From: Terfezia claveryi
Taxonomy: Eukaryota; Ascomycota; Pezizomycetes; Pezizales; Pezizaceae
Direction: 5' to 3'
Assembly (NCBI GenBank): GCA_015179025.1
Contig: WHUX01000055.1
Location: forward strand, 1-64,000
DNA length: 64,000 nt
Shown in pieces: positions 1 through 10,461 of the stretch. The position numbers and the translations under genes were made by a program. The notes beneath the pieces were generated by a model. The model ran no database searches. It was not told where the DNA came from and was given only the letters and a program-made list of their open reading frames with translations. How positions within the stretch are numbered: the stretch's first letter is position 1; each line of letters opens with the position of its first letter.

Positions 1-370
1 AGGAATCTTGAGAGCATTTATGTATGAATTATTATTAAGATAGGGCGGATGGAGGGTTTAGGGATTAGAAGCAAATATGAGAAATTTGGGTACAAGGAAA
101 AGGATAACATAGGGATGAGTAGGTAGGACGTTTGATATAGAATATGTGGACATATGGCAGCACAAACAGAGTATAGAGAACGTGAGAGACAAATTTGAAA
201 GAATGGTTCTAGAAATCATGACAGCAGAAGCAATCCATGACTAAAAATAGTAACATTGGCAAAAACCATACAAAGGGACAGGAATGGGGTTTAGTGGGAT
301 CGGTGCTATGTTAGAAGATGAAACGAGTGATCTATGACAAAACTGGCAATCCGTGACAAGAGTAGCAATC
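1..370. repeat. Left flank with 19-bp minisatellite
   Basis: No gene is visible here. The last 40 bases, read with the right flank of the LTR element at 11082-11120, form a 19-bp tandem repeat whose units begin GATTGC on the minus strand and end in TCACG or TCATA. At least three imperfect units are rebuilt when the inserted element (371-11081) is removed. The five bases CAATC at 366-370 are repeated at 11082-11086 and are read as the target duplication. The same five bases also belong to the minisatellite unit, so that reading has an alternative. Confidence 0.5.
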
Positions 371-942
371 TGTAAGGAAGTCACATTCCATTTTCCAATG
401 AAATGTAACTCCCGTTATATACCAACTTTTAACCTAGTGGAATAAGATATTATCAGGCCACCAGCATCGGCCGGCAGATGATAATAAAGGTATAGTAACT
501 CATGTATTTCATCATAGTAATGAGCATGACTCATTGGAAGGGTCACGCGATACTTGTAGTTCTATTTCCTAGTAGTTTCTGGCAGTTTCTATCATGTTGA
601 TTTCAAATCATATAATGGGTCAGATGATGGCGCACTGCCCCAGCACTGCCCCAGCACTGCCCCACTCTGGACAGTATATAGTCTCCTGAATTCCCCTCAG
701 TTGAAGTCAGTTCAAGCCAGTGATAAAGATAGAAACAGAGTAGTAGATATCTACCAATAATAAAGTATTGAGCTATTATATTTTGGGCCCGTTTGGGCCC
801 ATCTCCCTCTATGTTTCAATAACAAGTTATAGGCCGGTTGGGCCTACCTTTTACAACTAGAGTAACAATAGAATATATACAAGCAAGATATACTTAAGCA
901 GAAGCTATAGGTTCCGTGCACCTATAGTTTGCAGTAGTAAAC
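371..942 (+). repeat. 5' LTR of non-autonomous element, first part
   Basis: This aligns along its length with 10462 onward. It is cut at TAAAC (938-942), the target site of the Ty3 insertion, and resumes at 9893. Confidence 0.8.
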
Positions 943-1623
943 TGTAATGAATGGTACTAGACAGTATTCATTCAGTACCATTTATACAATCTATATCCGT
1001 AGGCACGGACGTTTGTGTATTTCGGTTCTGCTGAGGTAAGACCTCAGAAGGGTAGGGAGATTATTATGTGGAACATTCCCGAAGGGAACAGTAATTAACT
1101 GGGGTAATCTATCTTATATGATTTATGCTATCTAAGCTATATGATCTTGATCTGATCGGAATATAGGCTTGCTTGCTCTGAGTGCTTGCTTAGTTGCTTC
1201 TTGTCTTTCTTGTGGATTCCAGAGGGAATCCAGTGGCCTATTTATACTTCTCTGAGATTTGATGACTAAGGAAATAAATACAATAAAGGGTGGCACACCA
1301 GAAGGTGGTGCGCTGTACAAAAAGGGTCATGTGGCCATAGTAATGAATCACACGCCTTAAACGATGGTCATGTGGCTATAGTAATAAGTCACACGCCTTT
1401 AAACAGAGGGCACGCGGCCATAATGAGGGTGTGCTCATATGGCAAGTTCCATGGAAGTTTCCATGGCAAATTTCGCATGCTATGGATGCTTATAAAGCAA
1501 TAGGAGGTAGTAGAAGGCTAGTCCTTCAACCGAGAGGCTTAGTTACATAACATAGTAGTAATATAGGAAATACAAAAGTATATAATCAATTATATAAGTA
1601 ATGAAACAACGTTCTCCATTACA
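943..1623 (-). repeat. LTR of Ty3 element (3' LTR in element orientation)
   Basis: 681 bp, with terminal inverted TGTAATG/CATTACA. It aligns with 9211-9887 throughout. The differences are scattered substitutions and a few single-base or short indels, so the insertion is fairly recent on this scale. Confidence 0.9.
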
Positions 1624-1660
1624 CTTCCCCACATAGAAGGATTTCCTATCCTTACTTCTT

Positions 1661-2269
1661 TCATTCTGTCATATTGGTTTCCATACGTCCTAAAATTTGA
1701 TGCATTGTTAATACATTAGCATTAACATGAATATCCTTAGTGTTTCCTTGACTCATGATTCTATCTCGTTCTTGTTGGATGAGAGCTCGGGTCTTATCTC
1801 TAGTTCGTGGTCCTTGTTTTCCTTTAGTCCTTCGACATCTCTTGAATGTATCTTCCATGCTTCCAGTCGTCCAGAAGTCTTGAAGAATTTCGGTGGTGAT
1901 ATCCTTAGCGTTTACCCAGGAATCATATTTAGGAGAGTATCCTAGCCATCTGACCTTATATTGTCTTTCTCCAGTTCGAGGAGCTGTTCTGAATTCTAAT
2001 ATCTTTTCAACTTCATAATAATCTTCTTGAATTGGTCCTGGTTCCTGAGATTGTCTGTGAGGGAACTGGGTGGGATCGTTTTTGTAGTATGGTTTGAGTT
2101 TGCTAATATGAAAAGTATTATATATGAGGTGGAGGTCAGGTTGACTAGATAGGTCTAGGCTATAGTTATTGCGTTTCCGATTACTAGAAATAATGGGAAA
2201 TGGTCCTAGCCATTTTGGTTTGAGTTTGGGTGAGAGGTTCGATAGGTTGATATTTTCTGAGGAAAGCAT
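1661..2269 (-). CDS. Ty3 integrase C-terminus with chromodomain
   Basis: The 202-residue frame starts with the integrase tail (LSPKLKPKWLGPFPI, then HLIYNTFHISKLKPY, a GPY/F-like module) and carries a chromodomain at about residues 84-135 (YEVEKILEFR, YKVRWLGYSP, DSWV). The aromatic cage positions Tyr, Trp and Trp appear intact. Chromodomains of chromoviruses steer insertion to histone-marked chromatin, usually H3K9me heterochromatin. That fits the nested repeat setting here, although targeting itself is inferred. Confidence 0.85.
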   Translation of the reverse strand: MLSSENINLSNLSPKLKPKWLGPFPIISSNRKRNNYSLDLSSQPDLHLIYNTFHISKLKPYYKNDPTQFPHRQSQEPGPIQEDYYEVEKILEFRTAPRTGERQYKVRWLGYSPKYDSWVNAKDITTEILQDFWTTGSMEDTFKRCRRTKGKQGPRTRDKTRALIQQERDRIMSQGNTKDIHVNANVLTMHQILGRMETNMTE

Positions 2270-2524
2270 AACTTGTTGTCCGACTGAAAATTTGGCTGTA
2301 TTGGGTAGTTATTTGTTTGCTTGAGATGCTTGAGTCTTCTTGGCATCATATAGGTTTTTAGACATTACCTCATGACGTTCATTTGCTGGTACATATGTAT
2401 TAATGGGGTATGGAAGTATCGATACACCAAGATGTGCATTAAATCCAAATAGTGTGGAAAAGGGACTATTCTGTCTAGCGGCATTATACCTAGAGTTGAG
2501 TTTCAACTGTATCTCTGGTAGTTT

Positions 2525-3196
2525 CTATAGCCAATCAAATCCTTCGATTTTACAGGCTCTTGCTACTTGTAGAATTTCTTTGTTCACAATTTCCGATTGT
2601 CCGTCTGCACGTAGATGATATGCGGTGGACGGTTCCAACTTGATTCCTTTATTCCTAGCCCAATCTTGAAAGTGCGTTGACATAAAAAGAGTGTCGCGGT
2701 CAAAAACAATACAGAAAGGGTATCCCATAGTCGGGACTACATGAGTATCAAAGGTAGCAGTACATTGTTCTGCTGTGAAATTATCTGAGACAGGAATAAG
2801 AAACTTGAATCCTGATTGTCTATCGACAATCATCCAAAGTCGTGAAATACAAACTACATGATCTTCTTCAACAGGAATATTCGGGTTCAAAATTGAACAC
2901 TTAGTAAACACAGGTGCTAACTTAAGAAAATCCATCGATATGTCAGTCCATGGCCTACTTGGTACATGTAATGGGGTTACGAGTCCAAGTGGTGCCTTAT
3001 TGGAATACTTTGTTCGTTGACAAGTATCATAACTTCTGATATAGTCCTTAGTTGGTTCTGCAAAGGACTGGTAATTATATCGGTCAGTAAGATATTTCAT
3101 CGTTTTTTCAATACCACTATGAGCGGTTGCTTCATGTGCATCTTTAATAACCAATTCGAGATAGTTTTTACCTTCGATGTTAAAGGTAGAGGGCAA
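2525..3196 (-). pseudogene. Ty3 integrase
   Basis: The N-terminal HHCC zinc finger is recognisable: HEATAHSG gives the two His, but the distal part reads SYDTCQRTK, with the first Cys changed to Tyr. In the plus-strand copy that position is still Cys (SCDTCQ), so the change is a G-to-A-type mutation here. The catalytic core shows the DDE triad: Asp in WTDISMDF, Asp in IVFDRDTLF and Glu in ADGQSEIVNKEI. The frame then breaks at a stop after FDWL before continuing toward the chromodomain. Integrase inserts the element cDNA into chromosomes. Confidence 0.85.
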
Positions 3197-3333
3197 GACT
3201 AGTCTCCATTGTCCTTATCGGTTCTTGACATACAAAAATCCGTCTCTTCTTCTATGATCCTTATGGTTCACAAAGGTATCATAGTAGTTCTTCTAGATAG
3301 GACATACTTTCATACATGATTGATATGTGGCTT

Positions 3334-4350
3334 TCATACCTGTACCTTGGTCAAGCAACTGTGTGATGAAGTAGTCCTTGTCGTCTTCCCATCCGTCGCT
3401 AATATGTTTCTCTTCAATGAGCTTGTTGAGGGTCGGTTCGATCCTTGTGTTGAAGTCATTGATGGTGGGTTTCTTCTCCTTGCATATGGAAGCATTATGT
3501 CCTGAAAACTTACAGAAATCACAACGCTGTCTGGAGGTCTTGGTGTCTTAATGAAAGAGGGCAATTCTTCATCAATTGCTACTCTCTTTTTAGAACGAGT
3601 AGTGATGGCGGCGGTGTTGATTGGAATTGCATTACTGCTGCTAGCGGTTGCAGCTGGTTGTTGAGGTGCATTCCATAGTTGTTGTGGGGCAACAGGAGTA
3701 TCCATGATCTCCTGTTCCATTTGTCGGTTAGTCATCTGTTCGGTAGGGTTACTGAAGTGAATACTGGGTTGGAGAGTGGGTCGTGTCGGCTTGTTGGTAA
3801 TCCATCTTTTTGCCCATTCTCCGATTTCCTGGATAGCTTCTTCACGGCTGAGAGCTGGTGGCGGTGGATAAGTTGGCGTTTGTTGTACTGGTGCTAGTTC
3901 CTTTTGAGGCTCATTTGCGGATACGATATGCGCAATACTAGTCATAAGGAATTCCTTCTCCTTCTTAAGAACTGAGGCTGTCAGGTCACAGTTCAAACTG
4001 CCATGTCCGTGGTGGTTGCAGATTGCACATGTTTCGATGGTGAACATGCGGTTGTTCATGGCGTGGGAGCTGCTATGAACTGAACAGTAAAAATCATGGC
4101 AAAAGGACCAGTGCATCCATTTGTGTTGTTGCCAATTGCTATGAGCCAGGTCAATAGCAATTTCTTTCGCTTCTTCAGGAGCGAGGGTATTTATTTGTGC
4201 GTTTTCAGAAGATGGAGGCCTATATCTTAGTCCAAGAACTGTTAAGGGTTTGTTCTTGTTTATATTGGATATACGATCATACCCGCTGAAAACTTCTTCT
4301 GGTATGGTAGATAGAGTCTCATCGTCTGAGGACTCTTCTTCCTTCATCAT
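3334..4350 (-). CDS. Retroelement polyprotein linker with CCHC zinc knuckle
   Basis: The 338-residue frame lies between RNase H and integrase. It has an acidic start, a conserved block around LTVLGLRYRPPSSENAQ, a His/Cys-containing stretch (WSFCHDFYCSVHSSS), then a CCHC knuckle CAICNHHGHGSLNC (C-X2-C-X4-H-X4-C), followed by a Gln/Pro/Thr-rich tail. The plus-strand relative at 12030-12920 keeps the same blocks in the same position, so this is a family trait and not a rearrangement. Nucleic-acid binding is inferred from the knuckle alone. Most Ty3 elements have their only knuckle at the end of gag. Confidence 0.65.
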   Translation of the reverse strand: MMKEEESSDDETLSTIPEEVFSGYDRISNINKNKPLTVLGLRYRPPSSENAQINTLAPEEAKEIAIDLAHSNWQQHKWMHWSFCHDFYCSVHSSSHAMNNRMFTIETCAICNHHGHGSLNCDLTASVLKKEKEFLMTSIAHIVSANEPQKELAPVQQTPTYPPPPALSREEAIQEIGEWAKRWITNKPTRPTLQPSIHFSNPTEQMTNRQMEQEIMDTPVAPQQLWNAPQQPAATASSSNAIPINTAAITTRSKKRVAIDEELPSFIKTPRPPDSVVISVSFQDIMLPYARRRNPPSMTSTQGSNRPSTSSLKRNILATDGKTTRTTSSHSCLTKVQV

Positions 4351-4525
4351 GTCATATTCGCTTTCTTCATCCTAGATACCCTCGAAGTATAGACAGAAGA
4401 TATGGTATCCAAGTTCTTCGGCTCTTCCACGACATTTGTTGAAGTCGCAGTCGACATGCTTGAAATTAATAGCTCCCGAGAAACCATATTGTTCTGAGTA
4501 GAGGTTTCTGGTAAGTGGAAAGTTC

Positions 4526-4860
4526 TTAAAGCGTTGGTAGAGATGTTGCGGTTGTAGGTATGGTTAGGAGGATCGATGCTGTTGGAAATATAATGTCCTC
4601 AGTGGTGGGAGTGTCCAAGTATTTATGCTTTCTTGATAGAGCGTCTGCTATCAAATTTTCCTTTCCTGCGGTATGCTGTATGTCTGTATCAAATTCCATT
4701 AGGTAATCTTGCCATCGCCTCAATTTTTGACTTGCAGGCATTTGAGTATGGAAGGTTACTAACGGTTTATGGTCGGTAAGGATAGTAAACTTGTGACCTC
4801 CCAATTGTACTTCAAAATATTTTAATGAGTCAATAATCGCTAATAATTCTTTTGAAAGGT
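4526..4860 (-). pseudogene. Ty3 RNase H domain
   Basis: The frame contains FTILTDHKPLVTF, LRRWQDYLMEFD, IQHTAGKENLIADALSR and a C-terminal KHKYL. These are the hallmark motifs of Ty3/gypsy RNase H, with the catalytic Asp of TDHKPL and the Asp of ADALSR present. The 5' part (about 4805-4860) continues upstream without a start, as expected inside a polyprotein. The same domain is found in the plus-strand copy at 11590-11760. Confidence 0.85.
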
Positions 4861-4869
4861 AGGATAATT

Positions 4870-5720
4870 GAGTTGTGCTGGATTAAATTTTTAGAGTGGA
4901 AGCATGATGGTCTGATGTGTGTCAACGGTCCTTGACCTATTCAAGATCCTAGTCCTACATCACTAGCATCACAGACTAAATACTTGGGTTCAGTAGATTC
5001 ATTATTCCAGGGTTTTAAAACATGTGGGGAATTCACGAGTTCCTTAAGTTATTCAAACTCTGCATTATGAGTATCTGTCCATTCCCATTTCTTTGTTTCT
5101 CCTTGCAGTTCTGATAGGGTGCTCGCATACGATGCCAAGTCAGGAATAAATCTGCTAAGATAATTAATGATTCCAAGAATCCTCTAAGATCCTTTTTTCT
5201 TGTAGGAGTTGGAAATGTTAATATAGTAGTCCTCTTCTTCGGGTCTACATGTAATCCATCTGATGTCAAAACGTGTCCTAAGAGTTCCAATCTTGTAGTA
5301 AAGAACTGGCATTTGCTTTCTTTGAGATAAAATTTCTCGTCCTGTAGACGTTGAGTACTTTCTTAATAATTCTACATGTTCTTCATAGTTTTGGAGAATA
5401 TAATAATATTATCAATATAGATGATTAAATTTTTATAGACCATGTCCTTAAAAATTTCATACATAACGCGAACCATGGTAGCAGGTGCGTTACGATCCCC
5501 TTGTTGCATAACTCTACTTCTGAAATATCCCATGTGAATAAAAAGGTAGAGTGTTGCTCAGATTCTTTATTGTTCCTGATATTAAAAAATCCGTCGGCTA
5601 AGTCGAGCTTAGTCCAAATGGGATTCTCCGCTACTAGTTCAATTGCTTCATTAATATCTGGCAATGGGGTGTGTCTGGTTCGACGGCTAAATTGCGGTCT
5701 CGACAGTCATTGACATGCTG
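4870..5720 (-). pseudogene. Ty3 reverse transcriptase region, broken
   Basis: Two fragments are legible. At 5664-5425 the conserved palm strand reads TKLDLADGFFNIR. At 5290-5033 the post-catalytic part reads LLGHVLTSDGLHVDPKK followed by thumb-like sequence. Between them the YIDD box is YIDN at 5408-5419, a GAT to AAT change removing the second catalytic aspartate. Frame changes and stops separate the pieces. The enzyme would copy element RNA into DNA; this copy cannot. Confidence 0.8.
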
Positions 5721-6692
5721 GCTTCTTCCAGTTTATCTCGTTTAGGGATAGTGAACATGACTACAGCATTTGTGTCATTTTCTACTCTATATATGCACCT
5801 GATGCTTCTTCTTGACTAATTTGTCATGGATTTGTTGTCTAAATCGATGTCCTGAGGGTCGCCATTTTGGTATCCAAGTAGCTCCCGCTTTTGGTTTAAT
5901 AGAGTGATTAATTTTTCTTAGTGGGGTAATTCCCGTGGAATTGTCTTGGGAAATAATAAAGGAAACTCTTATAGGGTTGAATTGTTTCTGTACCGTAGAA
6001 ACGGCTGTCACGAGTTCTCTTTCTGAATCAGTTTCTTCCGCGTCGCTAATATTTTCCCAATTATCTAGTTCACTATAATCTGTGCTGATTCACAGCTGAC
6101 CTGTGTATATGCTGATCTTATACCATTCGCATGTTCTAGATCCTTTCTATACACTTAGCTGGAATCGAGGAATATTTTCCGTTGGATAGTAACTGGTTCC
6201 TGATGGGCAGGAATTATTGCTCACACTTTGCTGAGAGCAGGTTCTCTAGTATCATGTCCCATCCAGTCAAATGAGCTACATAGAACATTCGTTCTTCTAC
6301 ATAACCTATCCAATCAAGTTTGATAGTACAAGCTTTGTCTATCGTTCCTTTTGAGCCTTTAATTGCGTACTTAATGATTTCTTCTCGATACTTCTAGTTG
6401 GTATTTTGTATAGGTGTACAAATTGAGAATTGATTAAGTCTCCTCCCTTCGTTTGGAGATCAATTAAAGCTAGTGTGGGGTGTTCGTTAGCTTTAAAATA
6501 CCTTGCTAAAATCTGGTACCTGTCTTGACAAGGGTCGTTCCTTGATTTTATCCTTGTTGTTTTTATCCTTGGTGGCTATCGGCATAGCTAAATCTTGTGC
6601 GGCTGTACGCATGGGTACCTTATTTTTTCGTTTCTACAGTCCTTGTAGGAGTGTCCTAGGGTTCCAACACCATAGACATTTCTTGTCTCTAA

Positions 6693-8380
6693 TTAATTGA
6701 TCTTCGTCTTCTGATCCAATTTTTTTGTGATGGTGTCCCAATCTAAGTCCTTCCGATTTTCTGTGTTGGGTTTGGTGTTGGGATTGCTGCTAGGATTAAA
6801 TCCTGTTTTTTGTGTTGATTCTGGTCCCTGCATGGACCGTGACTTGATTTTCATTCCGAGGGTGTTGTCATCGGAGATGTATTTGTTGTAGATGGTGGGG
6901 CAATATCCTTTTGGAAGCTTCATATAACTCCACTTATGCACGAGCTGATCATATGACCATTCTTCTTTAATTAAAGGAATTAATGTAGCTGACATATATG
7001 GCGGCAGGTGATTAAGAAACTTTCTTCTTTTTACTTCCTGCGATATTGATTGTTTGCCATCCTTGTCAATCAATTTGATTTGCATTTCAGTAAGCCAGTT
7101 GGCAAACTGTTTGATTCCCATGTGACGTCCGTCCTTGTATGGTGTGGCTGTCTCCCATCGTTTCCACAAAATGTCCTTACTAGTAGAGGGTATCAGAAAA
7201 TCCCTTAGCGCTAGTATGAAACCAAAGAATGTCGCATTCTTTCCTTTTTCTCTTAGGAACTGATTATAAGTAGTGAGCGCGCTTCCTTCCATTCTGAATC
7301 CAACAATTTCCAGAGCTGAAGCGCCTTCTAAATCTATTCTTTTGAGAACAAACCAACGTTGCATTGCTGTGGCCCAAGAGTCAAAATATTGTGAGTCTTG
7401 CCATTTTTTGTCTTCTCCTCTTAATTTTTCTGGCATATCAATCTTTATTCCTTTTAAAGCATTCGTTGCTTTATGGTTACCCATTGTAACCATTCCTGTT
7501 GTAGATTCCCATTGCTGGTGTTCAACTGATTTTCCTCGTTTGGGTTTTCTTTTAAGAGTTTGACTTGCAACTGACGATGCCTTATCAGAGTCCGAGCTAT
7601 CATCTCCGCTATCATCGGGGTCTCGTCCTCCTCCTTGTGTTTTCTGCTTCTGTTGGTCTAGTCCTGTATCTAGATCATCATCGTCTTCTGGTAATTCTAT
7701 ATCTTCTGGTGGTTGGTCTTTGTCGTCTGGTTCTTTGGCTGACCCAGTCCTCCTTTCTGGTGTCTCAGGTGCTCGACCTTTGCCTTTCGATTGATCTTTT
7801 GGTGTTCTCAGGAACGCTCCTGGAAGTTCTTTGCTAGGATTGAAAAAATCCTCCGCGGTATGTGCTGATTCTTCTAGATGAGTGCCGCTCATCATGAATG
7901 CCATTATTTCTTCCCAGTTATTTATTACCCAATTCGGTTTCCTTAAAAGCGGAACAACAGGTTTCCTTAATTCTTTACTTAAAAATGCGTTCATTTCTAA
8001 GTCTTCTTCTTTGAATGGGTAAGGTGTTAGCCATAAGTAGTGTTTTGCTATGGCTTCCATTAAGAGTCGAGTATCATCAGGATGATACTGTTGGGCATGT
8101 CCCATTGAGCGAGTATATTTCAAAATCTCCTCAATTGTTGGAAGATGTCTGTCCCAAAATTCTTCTGGTGCGAGAGGTAAAGCCATACTAAAATATAGTT
8201 TGGTTCCTGCTCCACCTGGTTCTCCTAATTCTATATCATGGGCAGATTTATTTCCCCTTCTGTGTTAGGAACTATAAATCTGGTCTTTCTGGGAGTTTCT
8301 TCTACTAATTTCTTAATATCTTCGGGTAACATAGTTAACCGTCTCGACCTCTTAGTCTTCTTACTAAGTTCAGACGCCAT
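6693..8380 (-). pseudogene. Ty3 gag-like gene, frameshifted
   Basis: The main frame 8186-6693 encodes 497 residues: an alpha-helical capsid-like region (roughly residues 230-440 of the frame, with a WATAMQRWF segment) preceded by an acidic, Ser-rich linker. Upstream, another frame starts at ATG 8380 (MASELSKKTKRSRR) and runs to a stop near 8229, while the gag frame is itself open leftward of 8186 (GEPGGAGTKLYFSM). The true start is therefore probably 8380, with a frameshift near 8240. A nucleocapsid knuckle lies beyond the stop: KCLWCW in one frame and GHSYKDC in another (about 6620-6665). Gag packages element RNA into virus-like particles; this copy would make only a truncated protein. Confidence 0.75.
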
Positions 8381-9210
8381 TATGTCTGATTTCGTCGTCT
8401 GTCCGCAACCAAATGCAGCTGGTTATGCGATACGATCGTCGAGTTACTTTTCTTCTTTGGCACCTTTCTGTGCTGATGGTGTGGTGGCTGATGATCCTTA
8501 TGATCTCCGTTCGACTGACGGTTCTGTTGGCTCGGTGGCTCACGCGGCTGGTGAGGCTGGATGTCAGGATCCTGATGTTTCTTATGGTCCTGGTTTTTCT
8601 TCGTCTACTGGTCTAGAATCTAGTTCTAGTTCTTCCGGCAAGAGTGTCACGTTTTCTGATTGGTGTGTTGAGGTAGACGTTGGGGGCGCAGAGGTATTGG
8701 TAGAGATGTCTGGGCCTAAGGAAGGTTCTGATGGAGGTAATTCTTTTCTGGAGGAAATGGCTGCAGTGGAGGCAGCGAGATTTGAGCCTTGGGATTGTGA
8801 TGCTTGGTTGTTTAGACCAATTATTCCTGGGACCTGGGGGGCCGGTTTTTCAATGGTGTACTGGATTTACAGGTACAGATGTAATGGCGGTTGCCAGGAG
8901 TGCAAGATGAGTTGTCGATCTTATTGGGAAAAGTGTTGTGAACGAGGGTGGGATTGTTTAATGTGGGATACCACTGCCCGTTAGAGCTCTGCTTAGCTTG
9001 CTTCTAAGTCTTTTGTTGATGTACTGCAGTTGAGAGTCTGATGTCTCGTTTGTTGGATTTTGTTGGCTAGCTAGTTGAATAACGATATCGATTTTATATG
9101 TGCACTTGGGTGTCGAATTGTATACACTTGCGTGAGTGTAATAAAGGTATCCGAAGGTTGATCAGGCCTTGGATTTAAGAGTAAAGATTAGGTAAGTGAG
9201 TTAAAAAAAA

Positions 9211-9887
9211 TGTAATGAATGGTACTAGACAGTATTCATTCGGTACCGTTTATACAATCTATATCCGTAGGCACGGACGTTTGTGTATTTCGGTTCTGCT
9301 GAGGTAAGACCTCAGAAGGGTAGGGAGATTACTATGTGGGACGTTCCCGAAGGGAACAGTAATTAACTGGTGTAATCTATCTTATATGATTTGTGCTATC
9401 TAAGCTATATGATCTTGATCTGATCGGAATATAGGCTTGCTTGCTCTGAGTGCTTGCTTGGTTGCTTCTTGTCTTTCTGTGGATTCCAGAGGGAATCCAG
9501 CGGCCTATTTATACTCCTCTGAGATCTAATGACTAAGGAAATAAATACAATAAAGGGTGGCATACCAGAAGGTGGTGTGCTGTACAAAAAGGGTTATGTG
9601 GCCATAGTAATGAGTCACACGCCTTAAATGATGGTCATGTGGCTATAGTAATGAGTCACACGCCTTTAAACAGAGGTCACGCGGCCATTTGAGGGTGTGC
9701 TCATATGGTAAGTTCCATGTAATTCCCATGGCAAATTCCGCGTGCTATGGACGCTTATAAAGCAATAGAGGTGGTAGAAGGCTAGTCCTTCAACCGAGAG
9801 GCTTAGTTACATAACATAGTAGTAATATAGGAAATACAAAAGTATATAATCAATTATATAAGCAATGAAACAACGTTCTCCATTACA
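9211..9887 (-). repeat. LTR of Ty3 element (5' LTR in element orientation)
   Basis: 677 bp with the same termini as the other LTR. A run of eight A residues (9203-9210) lies just inside it. No convincing tRNA primer-binding site starting TGG follows it on the minus strand, so self-priming as in Tf1-type elements is possible but not shown. Confidence 0.9.
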
Positions 9888-9892
9888 TAAAC

Positions 9893-9951
9893 TCTAGTAC
9901 TGCCGCCCAGTAGTAGAGAGTTGGTTATGAAGCATGCCGCCTTACTTTACA
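9893..9951 (+). repeat. 5' LTR of non-autonomous element, second part
   Basis: These 59 bases continue the interrupted LTR and end CTTTACA. They match the end of the 3' LTR (up to 11081) with few differences. Confidence 0.8.
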
Positions 9952-10461
9952 TTTTTTAATAGGACATAGTACTTTATTATTTAAGTCTCAAGTGGTAACA
10001 ATAGCAAGCTTCTATGAAAAGTAATAGATGTATCTACCTCTATTACAATAGTATGAAGTATTATAACTAAACTTGAGCCAAAGAGTTTATTATAATAGCT
10101 AAAGGTTACAATAAAAAGTACTTGTCAATAGGAAGTTATTAAGTATACAACTTATACTTCCAGATTTAGATACATATTTAAAGACTTGGTTTTTCCTTGC
10201 CAAAGTCAGACTTGGTTCCTCTTCACCAAAGTCAGTACAATTGAATTGGTTACTCAATTGTAAGGTCCCACATTTTCTGGTAATATGCAACAAACTTAAT
10301 AACTTGTGTTGGAAAGGTTAGAGACCTGACCAAACAGTTATTTATTATTGTATGGTATCAACAAATCTTATCAGTATAACAATATATATTTATAAACAAC
10401 ACCTTGCGATAAGGTAAAACTTTAATATTTAAGAGTGGGACTCTCTTTTTTGAGGGAGCTA
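9952..10461 (+). mobile_element. Internal region of non-autonomous element, no coding capacity
   Basis: The region is AT-rich and has no frame with recognisable gag or pol. A TGGTATCA sequence occurs near 10356, similar to the start of initiator-tRNA primer sites. It lies about 100 bp before the 3' LTR rather than after the 5' LTR, so it is not called as a primer site. Confidence 0.6.

Larger units (their letters stand above)
943..9887 (-). mobile_element. Ty3/gypsy chromodomain LTR retrotransposon, full length but decayed
   Basis: The 8.9-kb element has LTRs 943-1623 and 9211-9887 that begin TGTAATG and end CATTACA. It is flanked by the 5-bp duplication TAAAC (938-942 and 9888-9892). Coding runs on the minus strand: gag (about 8380-6693), a broken protease/reverse transcriptase region, RNase H, a linker with a CCHC zinc knuckle, integrase, and a C-terminal chromodomain. 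A purine-rich tract (minus strand TGTGGGGAAG) adjoins the 3' LTR at 1624-1640, as expected for the plus-strand primer. Domain order RT-RNase H-integrase-chromodomain places it in the Metaviridae chromoviruses. Several frames carry stops, and the reverse transcriptase catalytic motif reads YIDN (5408-5419) instead of YIDD, so the copy is almost certainly not autonomous. Confidence 0.9.

Noticed and set aside
8238..8984. 248-codon plus-strand open frame
   Set aside because: It lies antisense to the gag start and the leader of the Ty3 element and has no family resemblance. It is a shadow frame.
10356..10370. TGGTATCA as a tRNA primer-binding site
   Set aside because: It is about 100 bp from the 3' LTR and about 400 bp from the 5' LTR end, which is the wrong place for a primer site.
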